A stretch of DNA of 64,000 bases from Odiellus spinosus (Eukaryota; Arthropoda; Arachnida; Opiliones; Phalangiidae). Made by a program: the position numbers and the translations under genes. The notes beneath the pieces are model-generated. The model saw only the letters and a list, made by a program, of their open reading frames with translations, had not been told where the DNA came from and did no database searches. Where the stretch lies: contig OY987227.1 of assembly GCA_963920705.1 (NCBI GenBank), positions 28,191,935 to 28,255,934 on the forward strand, in the 5' to 3' direction. This document shows positions 12,429 through 24,411 of this stretch, in pieces (positions within the stretch are counted from its first letter, which is position 1; the number at the start of each line of letters is the position of its first letter).

Positions 12429-12525
12429 TTAAGGCGGATGCACACGGACCTATTTTCACGCGTTTCACGCTTATAGAAGTGTTATTAACGCGCGAGTTTC
12501 AAACGCGTGAAAATAAGTCTGTTCC
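12429..12525. mobile_element. Family E element, right end decayed
   Basis: It begins TTAAGGCGGATGCACACGGA and continues CCTATTTTCACGCG, as in the complete copy at 62753-62863. The internal inverted partner (CGCGTGAAAATAAGTCTG) is present, but the outer right terminus has been lost. Non-coding. Confidence 0.65.
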
Positions 12526-12543
12526 CATTTATTTCCCGCTTTA

Positions 12544-12606
12544 TGTCACGTGATAAGGTCGGTTTCGCGCGGTCTTTTTGGTAAAAGTACTTAATCCAGA
12601 AAGTAA
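12544..12606 (-). repeat. Family J repeat fragment
   Basis: The minus strand carries GGATTAAGTACTTTTAC and a CGCGCGAAA block followed by TTATCACGTGA, matching the family J core seen near 43.3 and 61.2 kb. Confidence 0.45.
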
Positions 12607-14800
12607 TACCATTCGTATGAAAATAATCGTTCCCTTTAAATATAAAAAATCGAGATTTAATTTCATTTTTCATAGTTTAAAAAAATATTCTGGTGTGAAC
12701 GTGGCTCTCAACCGATCGACGTTAATTTTGTGCTAAGTCACTTCTCGATAGCTCTAGACTTATTAATAAATAATGCTTCGCCGTTTCATGTTACGCGTTC
12801 AAAAAGGGGTGGCTTGGCCTTCGCCTGGTCCCTTCTCAATTCTTTGTAAATGCGGTAATAAGCGATCATAATCTTGATGACTAATTTAATTTTTATACAT
12901 TTATTTGTCACCGATTAATCTTGACATACAACACGTTTCCACGTCAAATAGAATGAGTTTGAAATTTTTAAATTTAGATTATTTAAAATATAACGCTGTA
13001 AAATATTACCACCTAATTTCGCTGACAATACTATTCGAATATTTGTTAGATATAACCTCGAATATAACAAATAGAAAAAGTATATTATTATCTTAGATAA
13101 GAGGGAAATAATGTTAATATTCAAATCGGATTTAAAAAGGATTAGTACTTCCGAAAATATTCCTAATACCTCTTTGACTGTCTCAATATTATTTAACTAT
13201 AAAATTTAGTGCAATTTAGTTTTTGCTGTGGTTTCTTTACCACAAATCTTTATCTTCTTATTTAACTCGAAGTACTAAGGTCCGGGTATGTTGGGCACTA
13301 TTTCAATTATAATTTTCATTGAGGCGCAAACTTAGGCGGATTAATTCGCAATGTCCAACTTCATTTTGAAAAAGTAGTTTTTTGAAGATTCTTTTCATGG
13401 GCAATTTCGTTAAAAGTGGGTAATATTCGTAAGACTGTTTAAACCCCTAATTTAAGACCCGTGATATAAATATTCGGTTGTAGTGTTTGCGTTAATGGTT
13501 GGGCTTTCTCAGCTGGCGCGCTTTCGTTTTCGCAAAAATCGCCGTCGCGAATCGCTTAAATATCCTTATTTCAAACGCGAATAACCGTCAGATATCTCAC
13601 GCTGGGTAACCCCGCGGAAAAGATAATCTCATAGCCACTTTTCTCAAATCAACCCGAAACCCACCTTATTCCATCACTGCATTAAAGATTCGCAAATTTA
13701 ACGTCTGTTCAAAGGAATAGTTCCTTCGTATGATTCGAATAGTCTAGAACTTCCGAGGGATAATATAACGCGTTCTAAATTCCATTTCTTATCGAAATTG
13801 AATTTTATTTGATCGAATCGCTAGGCTCGACAACTAATGTAATTGTCCAACTAATGATGAAATCGGCTGGCGAGTGATGGACATATGAAATATGGAAACC
13901 CAGTCGTGGTCTCTTGAAATTACGCTTTAGCGCGTTCGTGTAAGCGTGAAGCGTGGAATCTGCGTGAGAGTGATGGAATCGACCCGCTAATGGACAAATC
14001 TTTAGCTTTAAGCTTTGCGCTTGGAATCTGCCGGCGAACGATGAAATTTTACAATCGTATTGCAAAGATTGTGACTTGTAATGAGATGCAGTTTCTGTTA
14101 GGTTGAACCTATTTAATTTACATTACATAGCGGTACTTGTTACGTGATAGTACACCTTTGAAAATTTCTGAGTGGATAGTCATTTTTTCCCTTTAATCTG
14201 GAAAAAAGGCTCCATATTGTGCGGTCGTAATTTTTGAAACGGGTGATCATTTTCCCGCGCTTCGTCTTTCTCTACGCTGGATGTTTTTTATTCGTTCGCG
14301 CCAAAAATTATAGTTAGCGCACGCGTTCCCGCCACGCGCTGCGTTGTGGCGAGCCATTTCATTCGGCGTGGGCAACACGCTGAGTTGCTCGTTAAATTAA
14401 AACCCTTTTGAAAAAGAGATCGTAAAAAAATATATAATGCATTTTTTATACTAGATTTTTTATTTTCCATATATTTTCACCCTCTTTGGTCAGAACATTA
14501 GAATTGACATTATACAATGAAATAATTTAAGGGATAATCTTTAAATTACGCCTTGCAAAAATTGAGAGCGCTGATTACAGCCCCCTTACTTTACGAGCTT
14601 CCATGAATTGTCGTATTTGGATCATGACGCGCCCAATTGTCCTTATAGACTCAAACTTCTTGGTGAGAATTTCACACATTATCTAAAGAGTGCAAGTTCT
14701 TTAACAACGGTCCTCAGTCCTCACGCGGAATTGAATAGACGATGCGTTTTCTAAAGGTGGTACTTGACTTGATACGGAGTGCATGGTGTCTCCATGGATC
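12607..14800. other. Intergenic DNA, no gene recognised
   Basis: A+T-rich sequence with short open frames on both strands (for example 13805-14065 minus, 14288-14470 minus). None resembles a known protein or is bounded by splice sites I trust. Confidence 0.4.
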
Positions 14801-15030
14801 AAGAAACGATAAATCCAGGACATGTCTCTAGAGACATGTACTAAAAGAAACAGGCTACGTCATCACCGTACCGTGATGACGCGTTTTTTGGGGTCAAGTT
14901 TGTACAGTCAAAGCTATGGCGTTTTGGGAGAAAAGTGACTTCATATGACGTCACACGCTGTTTGTTTGGCCGACCGAGAATTTTATTCCTTCAAACAGGG
15001 AAGAGTCATGTCCTGGATTTATCGTTTCTT
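14801..15030. mobile_element. Family M MITE
   Basis: A 230-bp element with perfect 24-bp terminal inverted repeats beginning AAGAAACGATAAATCCAGGA. Inside are a near-palindrome, GTCATCACCGTACCGTGATGAC split around its centre, and a TGACGTCA site at 14946. The phrase CATGGTGTCTC occurs just outside both ends (14782 and 15034) and may reflect an imperfect or earlier duplication. No coding frame. It is the only copy in this window. Confidence 0.8.
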
Positions 15031-17915
15031 CGCCCATGGTGTCTCTATATACTTAATTTGCATACTGTTACGTCATAGAAACCAAAAACATATCTTACGA
15101 ATTTGATCTTAGAAGCGTATCCTTCGTTTGTATTTATTTTAGCTTCTACTGGTTTACCTGTAAGCTTGCTACTCGTACGAGTTGTAATAAATTAATAATT
15201 AATTTACTATGTTTAGAAAATAACATAAAGGTCTGAAAAGAGATGTTCCAAGTACGAATAATGCTTTATAAACGTCCCACTAAAATTGGTCAAACCGAGA
15301 TTTTTGGTTCGAGTCTTACTATCAAATCGTGGTCATTAAGAACCTTTGTCGTAAAATATCCACTCCACATGTTTAGGTCTTCGCGAATAAGGTTCCTCCC
15401 CCTCATCGAGCGAATACTCGAATAATAAAACGAAAAAGTTATAAAACTAAAAATAGCTTTCGGTCCGAAAGAGGCTAAAAATTATAACAAGGAGAATATG
15501 ATCGGCTCTCCTTCAAGTTGGTTTTACGTATTCCTAGCTTGCTAAACACGCTGTTACTCGTAAAAAACGGTTCTGAGCAATAATTCTTCCCCGAGAGACC
15601 GTATTGGAGACGCAACTGTAAAATAAACTATCCCCCCTTTTTTTTTCTTCTCGTTGAAAATTTTACGACTAAATCCTGTCAACCGCAGATAGAGCTTTGG
15701 CCAAGGCCCGATTTATGACGTAGAAAACTCCCATCTCTTTACCGGGCTAAGCTAAGTTCTTAAAACGGGATGAACTCGTGTATGGCTACCGAACAAGGCT
15801 TAAATTCAACCCCCACTTTTTGCTATTTAAATTGTAAATATTCTTACGTTGGGTCCCTTACTCTAGCTCTCTACTTTTATACGCCATAAATTTAACGACC
15901 GTAGACGATTTCTGGCCTAAAAAAACTAGCGGGGAACGTATCCTCTCTTCCCAAATTTATGGTTTGGAGATTTTCCGAACACGGATTGCGTATTATCGTT
16001 CCAACTACTCCGTTCTTTTGCTTTTACAAAGGCTTAAGTTTTGCTCTGGAGTTCTCGGCTCCTTCATGTTGGAGTTAATATTGGTCGTTAAAACGCTTAA
16101 AAAAAGGTTTTAAAAGTGCGCAATGAGTATAAAATTGTTATCTGCGATGAGCATTCGTTGTTTAAAATGAAGCTATTAAAATATTTTTAGAGCTATCCCT
16201 AGTTTTACCAGAACTGCTGGTCATTTTGCTTCCGAAAACGCTACATTTTTTATTGTCTGAGATTCTAATATCCCTAGTATTTTTAAAATACGAAGTGTCG
16301 TGTACTGTTACCATCTATATTGAGGGTGCTTAGTGCAATCAAACCGATTGAACAGAGTTTTAATATTAGTACTCGTATAACGCGTGTGCTAGCGCCCAAA
16401 AAACAATAATTTTGACGTTATAGTTTTATTTATCGTACCAAATTACCAAAATTTGCGCAATTGTTTTCGGGATATCGTGTTTGCCTGAAATACCCAAATT
16501 GGCGCAGTTGCTATTGAGCTCGTCTCAATACTTGGTGCAAGTTCTTCAGTTCCTTCCAAATAAGTAATTAAGGCTTTCGATTTTGCCCACTGTTTTTCTA
16601 ATGTTTAAATTAGGGGCGGAAAGTTGCATTTTCTAAATCTAAAAACTTAACAAAAACCATTCAACAATATTATATTTTATTTTTTGCAATAACGAGCGTA
16701 AAGTCAAACACTTAAGATTTTAATAATTGGAATTGTGGTAATTATAGATCCGGGAAAATATTAAACGAGGAAGATTAGATAGATAATTCTGCCAAGTTTT
16801 GGATGTGAAATTTTAAAGGTTTATATGTGGCTAATTTTTAATTGGGCATATTCTTATGAAAATATATTTTTCGGGTTGGACTCTATCTACACGGGGTTGA
16901 CGCTATCACGGCGGGAAAAAAATTGTTTATTGGTTATAAAGATGGAGTTGCGTACTGTGATACTGTAACCAAATTCATTTTCATAATTGCATTACATACC
17001 ATATATCTTTTCAAAGATGCAGTCTAATTTACGTACGCGTAAAAGAAAAAAAGTTCTCCAATTAAGGGAAAGTGTAATAATTAATGATTATTGCCGCGAG
17101 CGACAATATCAAATATAATAAAAATAATAAAAGTCGTGGCTCTATTCCCCGCAGACTCCGAGTAAAAATATAAGACATTGGGTTTTCTTTAGTCAAGCGA
17201 AGATAATATATCTTTCGAGAATATCAAACAAATTTTAATATCAAAAAGGAGATTTTGAAGGTCGCGCGTGATTCGCAATTTCTCCATTTTCTCGCTCCTA
17301 TAGTGAGTGGTACGTGCGCTTAATTATGCAAAGATGATCAAATTTGATTATTAGTAACGATAGATTTGATATTTTTCAAGATCCGTTTAGATGTTGAACG
17401 CGTCAGAATTTAGGGTGTTACGAGGTACGAAGTTATCGCGTCTGAAAAGAAAGAAAAAAAAAAAAATGCAAATTTATCTGGTTAATTACCGTTTCGTTTA
17501 TCGAAAAATTTAAAATATCAGGAAACAATATATAAATATACAATTGAACTAAAGATTAAAGATATTATCCGTGGAAAATTTCCCGCCTTTTTTTAAATTT
17601 AGTAAGATACTATTTTGATTTGCAATTAAACTAAAAAGAACTAGGGCCACATTAAGTTGCGAATGAAATTATCTGCTCGAGTAATATTCTTGAAATTACG
17701 CATTTATTTACAAGACAAAATCCCCCAAACAAAATCCGAAAAAGCGTGTACAAATTAAAATCAAGCAACATCCAAGTGTATAATTTAATGAAACTAAATT
17801 TTTGCAATTCGGTGCCAAATAAAGACACCTTTTGTTTATAAACCCCCCCCCCCCAAAAAAAAGTTGCGTAACCGTTTTTGACACCACCCCCTTATTCGAG
17901 AACCAAACGTTTTAT
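15031..17915. other. Intergenic DNA, no gene recognised
   Basis: A+T-rich. It holds C and A homopolymer runs near 17846-17862 and a GGCGGGAAA motif near 16912. No exon, RNA gene or tandem array was recognised. Confidence 0.45.
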
Positions 17916-18595
17916 CAGAAGCCGATGAAACCCTCCTTTGAAGTCTACTACTCTAATGTTCGATATAGCGCTCCTCTCTGTATGGGTAAAATTCCCAATT
18001 TTACGAGTTAGAAGGGGTCCTACTTCATCCCCCCTGTCTACGGAAAATTGGAAATTCTCTCTCTCCACAAACGACGACGTTTTTTGGTCGAACTCCGAGG
18101 CTGCTAGAGATATTCGCTCGACGAACTCCCGCTCCGAAAATATCTACCGTTAGGAGGCATACGAATCGCGCCTTTTGAGAATAACCCATACAGAGAGGGG
18201 TAGACAAGACCCGGGAGTAATAGACTTCAAAGGAGGGTTTCATCGGCTTCTGGCTAAACAAATAGGGCAATTAGCCTAAATATGGTATAATTATTTCTTT
18301 ATAAGGTTGTCCTACAGGTCGATTTAGTGAAGAAACTCTAGTTCTAGGGTGGTTTAGTGACCCAAGAATAAAATGGCGACTGTTAGTGAAACTAGCGAAC
18401 GAGTGGGAGAAAATATTGTTGTATGGAGAATTATATATTTTGATATTATCGAAAAGGTGGTTATCGAAAAGTAAAAATAGTTTTAAACTCTGTCTTTATC
18501 AATCTATAGGAATTGTTTTATGTTAGATCGAAAACAAAATTGATAACGATATAAGATGAATCATCTAAATCAAAGGAGGGTTTCATCGGCTTCTG
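17916..18595. mobile_element. Composite family A element with doubled right end
   Basis: A full-length family A MITE (17916-18252) is followed by 318 bp of unrelated sequence. After that comes a second copy of only the right terminus (18571-18595, ending GGTTTCATCGGCTTCTG). The 7-bp duplication GTTTTAT flanks the whole unit (17909-17915 and 18596-18602) and not the inner MITE. So the outer pair of ends appears to have moved as one 680-bp element, carrying captured DNA. No protein is encoded. Confidence 0.85.
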
Positions 18596-18602
18596 GTTTT
18601 AT

Positions 18603-21377
18603 TTTATGGGAATAGGGAAGGCAATCGTGTTTTTGTTTATTCTTTAAGTTTACTAATTTTTTTGCTATTAAATAGTAAATCATATTCTCCAAGGCCAACG
18701 GTATAAATTTCTTTAGTCTATTCGATGGTTTTCGACCTTGATTTGTCAGCAATTACAAAGTAAGGATAACCGTTATCTCAATAAGATTGTTTTTTTAAGA
18801 GATAAATCGCGGGCCTAACTTTGTAGACGCTGACAACAGCGGTTAATAATAGTTAGAGCTATCAAGAAATAGTTAAATGTTACCTTCTTCCGGGTTCGGT
18901 TTAGCTAAAAAGTCTAGTCCTTGAATCGAAGGCCGTGAGTTTAACTACTCTATATCCTTTAGATTAACTCCATAGGGGTGGTCGCTCAAAAATCGAGGCG
19001 TGTGATGACGGAGTTTTTAAACTTTCATTTTTCTTCCGGGTGCGAATCGAATCTTCCTCGACATCTTAACTTGAAACATAGACCTCCCATCTTCCGTTAC
19101 TTAAAGTATAGGTTTATAACTATGTCATTTTATCTTGGTTTGAATATCATCGCCCTATTTGGGTGAATTCCAAATATTGTTTTTATTTTTTTTTTTTTTT
19201 ACTCGGCATATATACTTATATTTTATATACTACTGTAAACAGAAACCCAGCCCGTATTGTTTATGGACGTTTCAGGGTCGGTCGGTAATTTTTAGTATTT
19301 AAATTATATTGGTGATTTAGTGAAATGTCGAGTTTTAGGCAAAAAAGTCGTAAATTTAAAATTTAAATATATTTATCTTTGCTATACCTTATTTTTTTTA
19401 ATTATCTAAAACTAATATAATATTATGTTACGTATAACCTAACAAATACGAATCAGAAAATCGTCAAAAATATTACTTTACACTTGATTAATAGTAATTT
19501 GGGGATTATTTCCCACCACTTATCGGCCCAGTCTTATCGGATAAACAAGAGTTAACCCTTAGCACTCCTAATTAATCATAACTATATAGAAAAAAAATAT
19601 TGTTTTTAATGTTTCCCGGCCTCATCAGTTTATTATTTCAATCGAAAGCAAAGGTTACGAAGCTCGTAAAATATAGTTGATTTTTTTTGCGCGTAATTTT
19701 TTAATTTGTACGTAACCTTCACCCCAAAAACTTATCTCGTTCAAAGAGAGAATGAAATGTGGACAATTTCGGGATTTAAAAGATTTTTTTGGGGTAAATT
19801 TATGCCCTTGTATTACATTTTTCAAAACCTTAATCTCATTGGTGGGGTTTTTACAATTGCTATATCACCACTAATTTAATGGTATTATAATTAAAATCAC
19901 GAGTAAATCATCCTTCAAGTTTATAAGACGACATACTGCGGGTGACACCCCAAGTATTCTCTGACGACAAAACTCTTAGAACCACATACCAATCATAATA
20001 CGCCTTGTTGCAAACTTGAAGCTTGATTTACCCGTGTTAAAACCATATTCGCCCGCGGTTTGCAGCAAATCAAAAAATAAATTTAATTTCAAGCGTTAAA
20101 TCAATCAATTAAAGCTAAGGAGTTTTCGAGTTTTATCATCCCTTCAACGAAGTATAAAAAGTTATCTCGCGAAATAAATCTTTCGTTTAAATTGTAGCTT
20201 TTTGAGGAGGGATAGAGGGGGGCTCGTCTCTCGAAGCGATATGTAATTGGATCTAAGGGAGAAAATATATTTTGGACACTCAATCGTGTAATTTCTGCCA
20301 CTCTCTTTTTCCTTATCTCTATCTCCATGAGACGTACTTGAAATCTCTTTTGAAGAAACGTCTTTAAATAGGCTTTTCTTAAATTATATTACAGATAAGA
20401 AAGGTTTAAAGGTTTTAACTTGGAAGAACTATAGAAGGATCTCCGCCCGGTATTCGTTAGCCTTTAATTGCGTCATAATACCTTTATACGCTTTTTTATT
20501 GGTTGTGACGTATTTGCCCCTCAGGGTCATGATAGGTCGGAAATCGGACGTCATTCGCGCCATTTTCGACCATTATTGTAACCTATTACAACCCTTAGCG
20601 GCAATACGTCATCGCCAATTAGAAATCATATGGTCATTATGACGCGATAGAGTATTATCGGCACACAATTATACTGGCCCAACCTGTTTCAATTATGATC
20701 TGGGATGACTCCATATACTGTCGTCTTTATTCTCAAACTTTCAGTCTTTGAGTCCCTCTATAGTTCCTCCAAGGTTTTAACCAGCTCTCTTTTAGAGTTG
20801 TAAACGAACGTCTCCGATTTCAAATTCGAGAAAAATCTTGGTTGCAAATCTCGACGTCTTACTTTTGGGAGACGGGCTTTTCTAGTCGCGATTGCGTGGG
20901 TGACGTGTTTTTGTCAGGGGCAGCGTGTTACTCGCTTCAAAACTGCAGGGCGTTAAACTCTTATCCGTATACTCTCCCTAGTTACGGCCAGTTATCTAGA
21001 AAGCGTGGCTCGATCCCGTAACCAGTGTACGAGCGTAAATAAGTGGTCCTTTTAAGATTAATAGTTTCTTATAGAAGGATTATTTAATATTAATTGTTTT
21101 TAAAGTAGTAATATCAGTTGAAGCCCTTTTTTATATTAAAGTCAATGTCATCATTGTATTCGAATGCCCATTGGTTAAATTTTTAAAAACGCCATACCTC
21201 TGGGCTGACGCGAAATTATCGCTAGTGCCAGAAGTATACGAGCAAACCATCTATCTTCTAACACGCAATGACTGACTCTGCAGAAGACATTCAGTCGCTT
21301 TCACACTTAGGTGTTAAATAGGGGAGATTGTTTCGGGTATTCTTCGCCACTTTCCAGCGGAGGTTAGCCAGTCAGGA
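18603..21377. other. Intergenic DNA, no gene recognised
   Basis: A+T-rich. A TACGTATT or AATACGTC inverted pair lies near 20505 and 20608. Open frames are short and match nothing I know. Confidence 0.4.
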
Positions 21378-21887
21378 TTGGTCTGGTCTTTCACTTATTC
21401 GGGAGTAGTAAGGAGTTTAGCGAAACCCGAAGGAGGTGAAAATATATTTGCGAATAAAGGATATCTATGCCCTTTATCCGCGTGCATGGTGCGTTTACGT
21501 GTACAGATACTCTCATTAGTACCCGTTGGTCTTCGCGTAGAAGGGGGATACTGCGCGTTGAACTACAGTAGGCGGGGAGGGAATAATCTTCAAGCTTCCT
21601 ATGAGCGAAAGAATGAAGAGAGTTGTCGCGGGGGATTCTTAGCCTTCATCCATTACTCCAACCCATGCCTGGACAAAGCAAAAGTGACAGTTTACTCTCC
21701 GAGTCTTCTCTTCCCCTCTATATTGAGCTCATACTCCCTAAACATCTCTTTTTCCCGTCCAGATTCTGCGTTTTCTAAATTAAAAGAGTCGGTGACAATG
21801 ATTTTACACGAAAGTAAATTTAATTCAGGCCAGGGGGTTATGTTACGTGGCGCCACCTCGAATAAAGCGTTATTGGCCCCTATATGA
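21378..21887 (+). CDS. Unrecognised 169-codon open frame
   Basis: This is an ATG-to-TGA frame in a locally less A+T-rich patch. It is longer than expected by chance for this base composition (my rough estimate is well under one such frame in the window). The predicted peptide has no motif, signal peptide or domain that I recognise, and its composition is not clearly protein-like. It is followed 300 bp downstream by another frame on the same strand. It could be a lineage-specific gene, an old transposon fragment or chance. Confidence 0.2.
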   Translation: MVWSFTYSGVVRSLAKPEGGENIFANKGYLCPLSACMVRLRVQILSLVPVGLRVEGGYCALNYSRRGGNNLQASYERKNEESCRGGFLAFIHYSNPCLDKAKVTVYSPSLLFPSILSSYSLNISFSRPDSAFSKLKESVTMILHESKFNSGQGVMLRGATSNKALLAPI

Positions 21888-22193
21888 TTACGGATCGCTA
21901 ATGCCCCTTCTATATTTTTTGGCTACAGACCCGGTTGATCGGTAAAAATTAGGACAAAAACAGATTGGGGCCAGCATTGCCTAAAGTATTAAAGGCAGGG
22001 TGAAATAGAAAATGAAGTTATTTTTTTTTATTGTCACGTTTCTAAAAATTAGGCATGTTTGCGAAGTAAAACATTAATGATACTGTCTCTGTATTGTACG
22101 AGTAATTGAAAACCTACAAATCTTGACACAGAATTATAAGGAGGACCGACAGCCTCAAGCCCCGTTTTCAATCGTGCTTCAAAACCAATACGA

Positions 22194-22622
22194 TTGTTAG
22201 AGAAAATGTCTTCGTTTCAAAACGAGGTTTCACTTAACCGTGTCACTTCCGCTTTAAAAGATGAGATATATGTCAGTTCGGGGAGTCTCTATTCTCCTCG
22301 AGTTTCTCTCCTTTTATTCCTAGCAAAGTCTCTATTAAATAAAGCTCTTCAAAATTTAATCATTTATGCTAAGAAATTATATTTGGGTGTAGTGACATCC
22401 CAATGGGTTATTTATGAGATCAGGGGAACAAAAGTTGAGAAAAGTTTTCGAAACTTTTATATTCCACATGGATCGAGAGGTTTAAAAAAAAATCCACACG
22501 CTTACTGTGACGGGTTTGGACTTGTTTTGGCGGTTGCCATGCGCTTTCCCGATATAGGGGTTCGATTTGACCTGCTGAAACGTAAACAACATTCGGACCA
22601 ATCCGAATGCGCTACAATATAA
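22194..22622 (+). CDS. Unrecognised 142-codon open frame
   Basis: An ATG-to-TAA frame on the same strand as the frame ending at 21887, but not evidently joined to it. Its end overlaps a small inverted repeat (ATTCGGA-CCAA-TCCGAAT, 22590-22608). There are no recognisable domains. A frame of this length could arise by chance about once in a few such windows, so I hold it only as a candidate. Confidence 0.15.
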   Translation: MLEKMSSFQNEVSLNRVTSALKDEIYVSSGSLYSPRVSLLLFLAKSLLNKALQNLIIYAKKLYLGVVTSQWVIYEIRGTKVEKSFRNFYIPHGSRGLKKNPHAYCDGFGLVLAVAMRFPDIGVRFDLLKRKQHSDQSECATI

Positions 22623-22935
22623 CCAATGAAAAGTCGCGTAAATGAGACGAACCAGTCTTTTTCATACGTTGAAGTTTTAACTTGACACCGAAACCTCTTT
22701 ACTCGCTTCAAGATAGTTTTGTAAAGGTTAAGGTTAGTCTCCTATTGATCTACTTTCTCGAGGTAACTGATCTCTTATCGTGGAAAAAGTATCACTGAAT
22801 GCCAAAGTTAAGGATCTCTAGGGAGGGTTTTTTAAATGAAAAGTCCTATACCCTCATGAACCATAATAATTTATATCATGTTACCAAGAACTTATTTATG
22901 TACATGAGAACATGGGAGCAAAATTATTGTTAATA

Positions 22936-23172
22936 ATGCTCGGAATTTGACCAATTTTTATTAATTAGATAGATTTACTGAATTAAATCTTAATTAAAAT
23001 ATATTTTTTATCAATCCAGTTAACTTATCCAAAGATAAAATAAAAAATTAATACTCTGTTTTTATCCGAAAATGGCAATTTATCCTAGAATATTATCCGA
23101 GTTATTCGTTCGGATAAAAACAGTAAAACACTTGAAACGAATTCTAAGAATTTCAATTTTCTTATCCAATAT
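22936..23172 (+). repeat. Family Q dispersed repeat, copy 1
   Basis: It matches 31848-32172 in the opposite orientation. Shared blocks include ATGCTCG, GATAGATTTA, AATGGCAATTTATCCTAGAA, TATTATCCGAGTTAT and TTTCTTATCCAA. The A+T-rich body repeats ATCC/GGAT pairs. No coding frame. Confidence 0.6.
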
Positions 23173-23490
23173 GTTATTCGTTTCAATTTGAGTGAATTGT
23201 TAATAGATAAAGCTTCGAGCGCGTTTATCTTCGGATAAACCAAGCATCTATTTAACTTTTATCTGAATTTACGACTCGCATTTGTTTATTCACAAACAAT
23301 AAATTCGAAAAAATAAAATATCTGAAAAAAATATTCATTGCGTTGAAAATAATCGCGAAAGATTATCGGGGAAAATCGATAGGCAAAGTTGTTATCGATA
23401 ATTGAACGTATCCGAGTAATCAGGTTCGCCTAACACTCTAAGACATATTCAGCACCTTTAGAAAGCAAGGTCTTTTTGAATTTAACTAAT

Positions 23491-23792
23491 TTAAAGGGAG
23501 AATGAACGGCCGAAACAACCTATTTTTAATCGATTAAGAATGCTAAAATAATGAGAAAAACAATAATATAACTCACCAATACGCGTACTCGCTCGTGATT
23601 GGCTACAAGAACAGCCGCGAATATTAAAATAAATACGGCTCGTGTTCGCCTAGTTCGCCGAGCTAGGCAGCCAAGGCTTAAATTATAAAATAAGGAAATA
23701 TTTTTGGTGAGTTATATTATTGTTTTTCTCATAATTTTAGCATTCTTAATCGATTAAAAATAAGTTGTTTTGGCCTTTCATTCTCCCTTTAA
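23491..23792. mobile_element. Family C palindromic element, complete copy
   Basis: A 302-bp element with TTAA at both edges (23491-23494, 23789-23792). Outer ends are TTAAAGGGAGAATGAACGGC and its near complement. Long inverted arms carry AATCGATTAAGAATGCTAAA. Only one arm of the central GAGTACGCGTA hairpin seen in the 9.4-kb copy remains. A TTAA target is typical of piggyBac-like elements, but there is no transposase to confirm this. Confidence 0.8.
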
Positions 23793-24256
23793 TCAAACCA
23801 GTGAGGTGTAGTCACGGTGGTCACTTTAAAGACTTAGAGAAATTAGAGAGACGTATATTTATTGAGATATTTTTCGTGGTATTCTTGTAGTTATTCGTTT
23901 AGACTGGAAGGGGCTTGTTTTCGAAATATAAAAGGTGCGTGATAAAAATAACCGAAACGACGTGCATGTTCGTTACGATGAATGAACACCGCCATCTCCA
24001 CCTTCCATTATTTTTCATTGCCATACGAAATTGCAAAAATTGTAATCAAAATCTGAAATGATTTCTGGTTAAATCATTTCGAGCCGAATATGAACCAGTA
24101 TAATAGTTTTAGGATGTGTGGCGCTGATGACGTCTTAACTGTCTTTTACCAGCTGCGTGTCAACACGTTATTATTACCAAACGCGTTAATTTATAATATT
24201 TTTTTTTAGTAATGATCATATAAAATTGAGGTTTCCGTGAAATTGGGACTTTACCT

Positions 24257-24411
24257 TTAAAGGGAAAATGACACGGAAAAATAATAAAATTATTTATATT
24301 TAGCATAGTTTAATATTTGTTTGTAAATTTTTTAAATAGTGTATTAGGCCTATTTAAACAATAAGGAATCGATAAAAAATCACTTGTTGTTAGGTTGCAT
24401 CCTCCCTTTAA
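24257..24411. mobile_element. Family D element, internally deleted
   Basis: It starts TTAAAGGGAAAATGACACGG and ends GGTTGCATCCTCCCTTTAA. The right 115 bp closely match the right end of the complete element at 60131-60574 (AGGCCTATTTAAA, AATCGATAAAAAATCACTTG). The middle and most of the left arm are gone. TTAA is present at both edges. Confidence 0.7.

Noticed and set aside
17938-18270. Recurring 66-82-codon frames in every family A copy
   Set aside because: They are shared only because the MITE copies are similar. The frames are on both strands of a palindrome and show no domain.
22540-22600. tRNA-like B box (GGTTCGATTTG)
   Set aside because: No A box at the right distance and no acceptor-stem pairing could be drawn.
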